From Ciona savignyi (taxonomy: Eukaryota; Chordata; Ascidiacea; Phlebobranchia; Cionidae): a stretch of DNA of 64,000 nt. Position numbers and translations under genes: made by a program. The notes beneath the pieces are model-generated. The model searched no databases. It saw only the letters and a list, made by a program, of their open reading frames with translations, and was not told the DNA's origin. Every line of letters begins with the position of its first letter. Within the stretch, counting starts at the first letter, position 1. Below, in pieces: positions 53,501 through 64,000 of the stretch. The DNA is taken from assembly GCA_000149265.1 (NCBI GenBank), contig CH002502.1, positions 186,001 to 250,000 of the forward strand, in the 5' to 3' direction.

Positions 53501-56500
53501 TACCTGCAACCCTTCGGCTAAAAGGCGACACACTAAACCATTGGACTAATCTGTTGGACAAAACGATATCCACTTTTATTTTATAAGTTAGACATTGACA
53601 GTCATGATCACACGAGAAACGGTCAGATGATTTTGTTCGCACAGTGAGGTTGCCTGAGCTATTGCAGTGAACTCTTTATTTGATAACTTTTTATCTTCCA
53701 ATTATCCACCAGATTAAAACATCATCTGTTAAGTGTCTAGCCAAGAATACAACCATGCAGAAAGAGGTTAAAAATGAACTTAGCACTTACCAGGATATTC
53801 ATATTCTCTATACCATTTCTTTTTTAGTCAAATTTGTTTGAAAGACAATGTTTAATTCCAAATTGTTTTGCACAAATTAATATTATGTTTTATTAATGAA
53901 ACAAACAAATTTAGAAAATATAACTCCGGTAAACCTCTCTATTCAATTTGATCCCCTCTAATTTCTAAATTCTTTTCATTTTTATGTCTAAGGCAAAGAA
54001 TCCAAGCTTTGTGCTGAAAGGATCAGAAGTCCCTTTTTCGAGATTTGGTTCGACCATTTCAGCAGTCGGGGATCTTAACCTAGATGGATTCCAAGGTTTC
54101 TACTTTACTTTGAAATTACTTTGCATTTGTCCGGGTCGTTAGTCTGATGGTTAAGTCTTTCAGTTGAAAGGTTGCAGGTGTAAAACTGGTCTCTAGCTAG
54201 CCGGTTATGTCCTTGGTCAAGGCACTTAGCGGACAACGCATGAACCCAGCGGATTAATGGGTTCTATCAAATTAAAGGAACATGTGAATCACACACAACA
54301 CACTGCAATAGCTCTGGTAACCCGACGATGGGCGCGAGATGATCCGACGATTGCCCGTGTGACAACCCCCTTAGTTTTCCCATTTACGGGGATAAATATG
54401 AATATCCTATCCTATCCTATTTCATAAAACTTTTAACACTTAATAATTTACAGACATTTGCGAATTTAATTTTGTCAAGTTTTTATATTTTTGTAGTTAC
54501 AAATAGCCGTAAGTAAAATAGATAATCTTCTAAAGCAAGGCTAATTGCATAACAGTAAAGAAATCTCATATATTCACCTAATCAATGTATTTAATCTAAA
54601 ACTATGCTTTATTAATTCTTCTAATGAAAAGTGTTTCCTTATAAATTGTAATCATGTTATGATCATTAGTATTTCACCAAAAGAAGTCAGCGGTTAAGTT
54701 TTTCTTTAAAGTATAATTTGAAATAATTATTATTTAAATAGTCAATTATAAATAAGCTAGTTTATTCACATCATTTATACAATGACTTAACTCACCAAGA
54801 TAACCCGTTTTCTAATTAATTCTTTCTTTACACAATTATTCACTATTGAGCTTTCCAGTGATGCGCAACTCTTCTCAGATATTGTCATCTCTGCAACACT
54901 GGAAGAGCAAGGCACCATCTACATCTATCATGGCTGTCGCGTTGGTATTTCAACCAAACCTGCCCAGAGAATCACCCCAAACATGTTAAACATCCTGCCA
55001 GGATCCAAACCATTCATGTTTGGGCAATCCATCACTGGGAAGATAGATTTTGACAACAATGGATACCATGGTTTGGAAATATATTTCTATTAAATTTATA
55101 CAAACTGAATTGTTACAGAGACCGTCTAATTCACATTTTTCCAGAGTTGATACATCCCACATAACCCTTTTTGATATAACTGTCAATGTCTTGGGGAAAT
55201 GGGATGGGATATTTTGGTTTATCCCTGTGAATAGGAGGGGGTTAACACATAGACAATTGTCAGATTGCCTTGTGCCCACCGTCGGGTTACCGAGCTATAG
55301 TAGTGCGTTGTGTCTGATACAAACATTCCTTTAATTTATTAGAATGCATTACTCTCTACCGGTTTTGAATCTGCAATCTTTCGGTTAAAAGGCGTCGCAC
55401 TATTCCATCAGACTAACCGGTTGGACATTTTTTATTGTCATGCAAGAGTATACACACAGGTTCTCGATTTAAGATAACCTTGTCATTTGTCTTTTTTCAA
55501 TAATCCACAAATGTTTTTTCCCCTGTCTGATTAACGACAATCTTAAATAACCCTTCACAGATCTGTTAGTTGGTAGCCCCGGCAATGACAGTGTGATGAT
55601 CCTACTGACCAGACCTGTTGTCCATATCAGTGTGGATATAAGGACATCAGGACAAATCGACCCAAGAACTCCATGTGCTAGACGAACTGGATCTTACGGC
55701 TGCTTCTTATGTGATCTGTGCTTCTCATTTACTGGGGTTTCTATTGATTCTGACATTGGTAATACTGGTGTGGTGTAGGAATTTTATAAAGCAAATGTTA
55801 TGTGAACCAGCAGAAAACCAATATGTTTTTTAACAAGTATATTTTGCCTACTTATAAAGACATCTTTAGTACCTTTTTCAATTAAAATTGCATTTAAACA
55901 AGACACATGATAGTTTTGATGGGATAGTGTATTGCTTTTTAGCTAAAAGATTGCAGATTCAAAAGTACTTGCTATCTAGTCTGTTTTGTCCTTGGATAGC
56001 GCATTTAGTGGACTGTTTTACTGTAAACTATATGCAAAAGTCTTTAGTTACTGCCATACAGCGGATTAAGCAATTTGAAATATTATTGTTTATTTGATTA
56101 AATGTTGGGGGAATTTAATTGAGCGTGATAACGCTTGATGACAAAGTGTTTAAAGTTAATCATAAACAGGAGAAAGGTCATGTTTACCTCAATGTGTTAT
56201 CACACAAGCAATCATAAGATTACTTCGCGCCCACCGTTGGGTTAGTGGAGCTCTTGCAGTGTGTTGTGTATAAATCACACGTTCCTTCAATTTTAGTAGA
56301 ACCCATTAATCACTTTAGGGATATGAATTCATCTCCAAGTAAATCGTTTATAATTTTTAAAAATGATTCTACTGAAAGGTTATTAAAATTCTCAGTTGAT
56401 TATCTCACAATTTACAGTTTTAAAATACGTGCTGATTGCCGACCCTGAAAGAGATCGTCAAAGATTTTTGTTCTCGTCGAATAATATGGAACATGTGGCG

Positions 56501-58727
56501 TCCACAGTGCTAGTCTCAAAGCAGCCTCAATTGTCATGCACCAACTACTCACTTTATATGAAGGTTCGTTACATTTTCACAACCTCGGGCATAATAACAA
56601 AGCTTGATGCATTAAAAAACTGTGTTAACTTATCCGCCACAATGAAGGGTGCATTTGTGTTGCTAATTCAATCAAATGGATAAAATATTTGTTTTGTGTA
56701 GCACCACTACTGTCTTTTTCTAGTAGTGACATTGACTTTTTCGTTGATATTACATTTCGTGGTTGCACCGCATAAAACAAAACCATTCCAGCCTTCAGCA
56801 AGGGATCTCATGAACCCGGCTAACCTCACTCTCCATTATGACCTCGTACCTAGTCACAATCACTCTACCCCTGACGACGCCCATCACTTTAACCAATCAG
56901 CTGCCTCCCATGAAAAATTGGAAAATTACGAAAATTTTGGAATTCAACTCCCCAATCAAGATGCAAGCGATATCAGTTCAGGGATTTCCCCTTGGAATGA
57001 ATCTTCAATTTTAACGTTTACAAATAAAACTCGGAAAAGCAAAAAGGGTCCTTTTCTGAACCCAATATTAGATATGTAAGTTGAATTATTTATTAATACG
57101 GATATGTATCTTCTTGTGAGTCATTTTCTACCACTTGGTGGTTGCAGAGGGATAAAATATAGACCCCTTAGTTGTTTAACGTCATGTGGCCGAATGATTA
57201 ACGCGACCGATACATACACCAACCCACATACAAAAAAACGGTCTTAGCAACAAGTCAAATATAGGTTTGAAACAGGGCCCGGTAAAAAAAAAGTTGTTAT
57301 GATGGTCAATGTAAACATAGGAAGTCTACTGTACAACTCACATTTTAAGTTATTAGTGAAAGGGGTGCTAGGAGTCAAAACCATTTTACAGAATTTCACC
57401 TTCATACCCATGTTTGCATTTATAAGCATGTTCAATTCGACTTTTACACAGATAATTAAACATAACCACCATACTAACATGTACATTTAATCAATCATTT
57501 TACACCCGTAGTAACACAAGTTTACAGCAATGCGAATGTCATATCATAATGTATCCCTATGAATTTTCACTACAATCCTTGACTGAATGGTTAAGAATTC
57601 GACTTTCCATTGGAATATGGTGGGATCGAAACCAGCTGTAGTCGCTGGAAATTTACTTAACAAGCACTTTTTGAATCCAGTGGATTTATATGTGTAACAG
57701 AAACATTGTAATATTATTATAATGTAACAGACTAATTGTGGATAAGGAGGATTTTGACGAATGCCAATATTACATGACTTCGTGCATTTCTATCTTGTGT
57801 GGCACAGACACTTTAAACTACCACCAGTGACAACATAATATATAGTTTGGTCTTAATATTTGTTTATTTTATCGTTTAGGTTTGGCGTCGCGTGTGCTGT
57901 ATTTATTTAATCATTTTCTTTTTTTAAATGATGTGATTTAACCATCATTTTGACGTTTTTTCCTGTTCTTTTGTCGTAATTTGATTTGTTTGCCATTATT
58001 TGATACTGGAGAATAATGAATACACTGAACCACACTTGATACGCAGGTACACCAGTCAAGACGTCATCAAACTTGTTCCGTTTAAAACTTTCTGTGAGAA
58101 AACAAAATGCTCAACTGACCTTTCAATGACCTCCACACTTGTTGACCAAAATGGGTATGTTGGACATAGAAATCTTATAGAATATTTCTATATTTATTTA
58201 TTTTTTAATACTTATAGTTAGTAATAATCAAAATCCGTTTAAAACTTGTTGACCCAATGTTCGTTATCACAATATATATTTACCTGGACCAATAAACCAA
58301 ACCATTTGTACACAAGTTCTTTTAAGAGGTTCAAGTGTAAAAAGGTTCTTTTCAAGGAATTTAATAGCAAAGAGGTTTAGCTGTAAAGGCTTTCAGTAGT
58401 AACATGGATCATTTGTAAAGGGTATTTAGTTGTAAACTTATCACAAAACTAAAAACAATTCCACTAAGAAACTCCACTTTCAATAATTTTCAAAAGATGG
58501 CAAAATTCTTTAGGATTTTCACTTTCTTTGTAAATGTTTCTTTATTAACGCAATGTTACTCAATCAGAAACCCAACGTCAACGTTAGATATAAAGTACAG
58601 GACTGCTGCAAAACTACGAATTAAATTGGTCAACACTGGGCTCGAGGATGCCTATGATGTAACAACTGTGATTACCTTCCCACAACAATTGGTGTTTATG
58701 TCGTTTCAATCGGTGCACAAGACTAAG
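38576..58727 (+). CDS. Integrin alpha subunit with I domain and an inserted MAM domain (3' end not found)
   Basis: Exons: 38576-38748, 39874-40043, 40781-40874, 41570-41676, 42365-42672, 43208-43322, 43822-43916, 46202-46325, 46894-47058, 47581-47703, 48008-48128, 48524-48618 (into gap), 49599-49690, 49908-49994, 50783-50828, 51437-51460, 52028-52182, 52828-52971, 53993-54095, 54879-55070, 55561-55758, 56418-56563, 56792-57075, 58047-58154, 58568-58727. Phases agree throughout. It is a cell-surface adhesion receptor chain that pairs with a beta subunit. Order: signal peptide; blade 1 (SYFGYSVAAQ, VWIGAPKYS); MAM (about 119-322); TCAPLWQHNCGY; I domain with MIDAS DQSGS (409-413), TYTGYA and LLTDGATT; gap; blades with DVNADGFDD and DLNLDGFQD Ca motifs and DFDNNGYHD; RPVVHISVDI thigh start; thigh; start of calf-1. 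The rest of calf, the membrane helix and a GFFKR-like tail are not seen before 61167. Confidence 0.92.
39186..39478 (-). repeat. SINE in integrin intron 1
   Basis: GGATATAGGAGAGGATATTC to CCACTAAGCTAACGG; full length. Confidence 0.87.
40078..40350 (-). repeat. SINE in integrin intron 2
   Basis: AGGATATGATATTCATGTTT to TCACACTAAACCACCAGATG. First of three neighbouring SINEs in alternating orientation. Confidence 0.87.
40365..40550 (+). repeat. SINE, tail-truncated, in integrin intron 2
   Basis: CAGCTAAAGGGTTGGAGGTT (box-B region), GGTTGTGTCCTTGACCAAAG, TGCAATAGCTCTGGTAACAC. Confidence 0.75.
40553..40700 (-). repeat. SINE fragment in integrin intron 2
   Basis: GTTACTGGTACTATTGCAGT, TTTAGTACAAGACATTTACC, CCACTGGGTTTAAG. 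Confidence 0.6.
41275..41555 (+). repeat. SINE in integrin intron 3
   Basis: TATGTCGCCTTTCAGCTCAA head, TGTCCTTAGGCAAGGCACTT, tail GAGATAAACATGAATATCC, ending just before the exon-4 acceptor. Confidence 0.87.
42690..42845 (+). repeat. SINE, tail-truncated, in integrin intron 5
   Basis: GCTAGACCGACAGATTAGC head, CTAGCTAGTCAGTTGTGTTC, CTTGAACCCAGCAGATTAAT. Confidence 0.7.
45245..45540 (-). repeat. SINE, diverged, in integrin intron 7
   Basis: CTGATAGGATATGGGTTGTC to CAAGCTACTTGGCCAGACGG; the head is well kept. Confidence 0.75.
46566..46792 (-). repeat. SINE in integrin intron 8
   Basis: AACACACGGGCAATCGGCAG to CACCTGACTAACCGGTCGGG. Confidence 0.85.
47215..47345 (-). repeat. SINE with internal deletion in integrin intron 9
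   Basis: AGGATTGGGTAGTCATGTTT, ATTACTGGAGCTATTGCAAT joined directly to CTCCGTTAAGTGCCTTGCCC. Confidence 0.65.
47845..47995 (-). repeat. SINE with internal deletion in integrin intron 10
   Basis: AGGATATTCATTTTATCCCC joined to AATGTCTGTTAAGTACCTTG and the AAGCTAATCGGACGAA head, ending about ten bases before the exon-11 acceptor. Confidence 0.65.
48619..49503. other. Assembly gap (885 N) inside the integrin gene
   Basis: The gap cuts exon 12 in the middle of the I domain. The end of the I domain and the start of the following blade must lie here. Confidence 0.99.
50003..50118. repeat. Family-3 repeat, diverged, in integrin intron 14
   Basis: AACGGGAAAAACCGGAAAAC and GACAGTCGATAGAACACGTC match the 3' half of the family. 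Confidence 0.55.
51000..51200 (+). repeat. SINE, head-truncated, in integrin intron 15
   Basis: AGTCGGTTGTGTCCTTGGGC, GAACTCAGCGGATTAGTGGG, then a decayed tail. Confidence 0.75.
53250..53568 (-). repeat. SINE in integrin intron 18
   Basis: GGATAGGATATGGATAGGAT tail repeats to ATTGGACTAATCTGTTGGAC; full length. Confidence 0.87.
54128..54422 (+). repeat. SINE in integrin intron 19
   Basis: TGTCCGGGTCGTTAGTCTGA head to ATATCCTATCCTATCCTATT tail; well preserved and shows the TATCC-repeat end clearly. Confidence 0.9.
55196..55430 (-). repeat. SINE with internal deletion in integrin intron 20
   Basis: GGGATGGGATATTTTGGTTT to CATCAGACTAACCGGTTGGA. Confidence 0.8.
56160..56320 (-). repeat. SINE, head-truncated, in integrin intron 21
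   Basis: GGTCATGTTTACCTCAATG, GCGCCCACCGTTGGGTTAG, TTTTAGTAGAACCCATTAAT. Confidence 0.75.
57170..57295 (+). repeat. Family-2 tRNA-Ser/Leu-like repeat in integrin intron 23
   Basis: ATGTGGCCGAATGATTAACG box-A-like, GTTTGAAACAGGGCCCGGTA box-B-like; class II tRNA spacing. Confidence 0.7.
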
Positions 58728-58752
58728 GTTGGAAAGGATTCTGTTTATTTAG

Positions 58753-59047
58753 GGTGGGATGGAGATATCCATGTTTATCTCCGTGAATGGGAAAACCAAG
58801 GTGCTTAAAACATGGGCAATCGTCAGATCACCTCGCGTCCACCGTCGGGTTACTGGAGCTATTGCAGTGTGTTGTGTATGACAGACATGTTCCTTTAATT
58901 TAGTAGAACCCATTATTCCACTGGGTTCAGGCAATGTCCGTTAAGTGCCTTACCCAAGGGCACAACCGACTAGTTAGCGCCCAGTTTCGAATCTGCAACC
59001 TTTTGGTTAATAGGCGTCACACTAAACCGCCAGACTAAACGGTCGGA
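58753..59047 (-). repeat. SINE immediately after the last identified integrin exon
   Basis: GGTGGGATGGAGATATCCAT to CCAGACTAAACGGTCGGAC; it starts about 25 bases after the exon-25 donor at 58728. Confidence 0.88.
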
Positions 59048-59839
59048 CTTTTTCGTTCTTGCTTCGTAAAAGTAAGATGTTTAAAAGGGCAGATATTTTA
59101 TGAAGAAAAGAAAGGAAACGGCAGAAGGACAGCCATTGTATCACGTTATTGTTACACATTAAAAAAGTGATTCGGAAAAACGGACACCGCGTCAGTAAAA
59201 TCCAAATTCTATTTAATTATTCCCTATTTTTTGCTTGTAAGTGAAAGTCGACTGGTGGTCGTTTAGTAGTAGTTCACACGGGCAAGCGTCAGATTGTAAT
59301 AAGATGTTTTTATCTATGTGAATTGGAAAACGCAAGCCGTGTTATCACAGGTACAATCGTTAGATCGCGCTTACCATTGGGTTAAAGGAGCTGTTGCAGT
59401 GCGTTGTGATAAAACATTAACATTCAATCCGAATTTTGTCGCAACATTTGGAAAATGTAGAATCATGTCATTGTGTGTCTTTAACGTCAGGTTTTGTTAC
59501 TTTTATTTGCATCAACCACGCAACACCATAGCGGTTAAAACGTGAATAAAATGAGCCAGGGCGAGCCACGTTTCGAACCATGATGGGTTCGTCACCAGTA
59601 CCACTTTTGCAGCCTGTAGGAGTCGGTTAGTGTGTCCGTCGCTTTAACCATTCGGCCATACGACCGTACTACAGCGAGTTGTTTGCAGCAGTAAAGAGTT
59701 GATATATTTAATCGATATATGCGTATTAGGCTACATTTAGGTCTAGGTATATATTGTATGCATAACTCCTTCCTTACAAATTTAGGCTACATTAAACATA
59801 TTTAAAAACAAATTATAAAAAAAATTGTGACTTGTTAAA

Positions 59840-59975
59840 AACGTGTCTATAATATTCAACACACTGCAATAGCTCCGGTAACCCGACGATGGGCGCGAGG
59901 TGATCTGACGATTGCCCGTGTGATAACCCTTTTGGTTTTCCCATTCACAGGCATAAAGATGAATATGCTATCCCT
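59840..59975 (+). repeat. SINE, head-truncated
   Basis: ACACACTGCAATAGCTCCGG, GATGGGCGCGAGGTGATCTG, CACAGGCATAAAGATGAATA. Confidence 0.8.
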
Positions 59976-61166
59976 ATATGGACAACTCAAGTAATTTGAC
60001 ATGTAGCTCGGGTGAAGTAGATTGGTGGTTACAGTTTTAATGTCAGATATTGTAACTCAGCATTAATATGATAAACCAATAAAATCGACTACGCAATAAC
60101 CAGCCTAAAATTGTGTTTTAGTTCTATAATTACAAGGTCAGTGATATCACAATGGCCATTCAAACGCAGAAAGTTTTCTTTAGTATGTAGTCAACCATCG
60201 AACTGGTTTACAATTAAATGCGAAAGATTTAGCTAGCGGTAGGGATAAGCTTATACGTAAATATACATTTTGAGATTGAGTGTTTTGTGTCGTATTTCGA
60301 CTCCACAATTTCCAAGCGTAAAGGAATTATACAGGATTCTGTTTCAGTCAAAAACTAATAACCCTTTGCAGCTGGCTAGTGTCTAGGCTACTGGTACTAG
60401 TTTTTGAAGCTGGCAAAGCACTAACGCTCTAGCAAGTGTACTCGTGATTACTTTTTAGTGGGTCATCTATAGTGCGTTAAGTATGTTCTTTTCTGGGACA
60501 ACTTAAAAGAGTGAAACAGCTAAACTATAGAAATTAGTTCTAACCTTGCTTCAAACAATAATTTTAACCCAGTACTAACCCAAACTTTAACCCCAGAAGT
60601 TTTCTTGATCCTCTTTTTCTTTCCTCTATTTAGTTTATTCGTCTTGCTATCTTTTATTTAGTTTATTTTTATTGCTGTCTTTCGGTAGGTAGATCGCGGT
60701 ATAACTAAAGGCAATGTAAATGTACCTATAAGTATTATAAGGTTTGGTATTCGAACACGTGCCCGTACGTTCAAAAGGCAGTACAATAAGCCTCAATAAG
60801 TAATATGTTTTTTCCGTTCAGTCGTATGACATTAAATACTCAGAAGTCACCATTCGGGTATTTCAGCAGCTTTTAAAACTCACATCCGATGGTTTCTGTC
60901 TTGGGTGTTCCTTTTTTGCGCGGCTTATTTAATATTTAAATAAACTAAAGACATTGAAGTCATTTTTTTCGCATTTTGTTTGTAATTTGTATACAATGAA
61001 TCACAATCGGCGTTTGCTCCCTAGGAGGAAGTGGGCCCACTCGCTTTTTATTGTCTTTCTCTTCTATTATCTTGCCGATTCCCCGCGAGAACTAAAATCG
61101 TGATATGAGCCAACACGAGGCATAATAATAAATAGATAAGATAAATTTTGCGACAAGTTAGTTAAA

Positions 61167-64000
<2,834 letters not shown>

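Larger units (their letters stand above)
58728..61166. other. Region between the last integrin exon and the protease gene
   Basis: Holds SINEs (58753-59047, about 59295-59415, 59840-59975), a family-3 copy (59095-59205) and a family-2 copy (about 59550-59680). I searched by eye for an exon continuing calf-1, a membrane helix and a GFFKR-like motif and found none. Confidence 0.55.

Overview
This is a stretch of animal nuclear DNA, most probably from an ascidian tunicate of the Ciona type. The genes are vertebrate-like in content, split into many small exons with GT-AG introns, closely packed, and interspersed with about forty copies of a tRNA-headed SINE ending in TATCC repeats. A perfect match to the 16-nt Ciona spliced leader (ATTCTATTTGAATAAG) lies at 9589-9604. 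Two assembly gaps (runs of N) are at 24557-24739 and 48619-49503. All gene models were built by hand from reading frame, GT/AG sites and phase; every junction reported keeps frame except where stated.

Layout: (1) 12-6977 (+), a 436-aa type I membrane protein with two tandem mannose-6-phosphate-receptor-homology (MRH)-like modules. (2) 7.1-10.1 kb, repeats plus a short element that begins with the spliced-leader sequence. (3) 10171-12052 (+), a secreted protein of about 529 aa made of Arg-Arg-Pro-Cys repeats followed by acidic Asp/Glu-Pro-Cys repeats between Ala/Ser blocks. (4) 15153-17538 (+), the centromeric histone H3 variant CENP-A. (5) 20395-25908 (+), the PAF1-complex subunit LEO1, with an apparent one-base frameshift in exon 1. 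(6) 27129-32848 (-), cytosolic aspartate aminotransferase GOT1, complete in 9 exons and convergent with LEO1. (7) 38576-58727 (+), an I-domain integrin alpha subunit that carries a MAM domain between beta-propeller blades 1 and 2; its membrane-proximal end was not found. (8) 61167 to beyond the window end (+), a type II transmembrane trypsin-like serine protease, cut off before the catalytic-serine exon.

The genes are housekeeping and cell-surface functions with no obvious shared pathway. The most unusual object is the integrin: exons 3-6 encode a MAM domain flanked on both sides by phase-1 introns, the classic form of an exon-shuffled cassette, in a position where canonical integrin alpha chains have only a loop. 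Second in interest is the Cys-repeat protein, with oppositely charged halves and no family I recognise.
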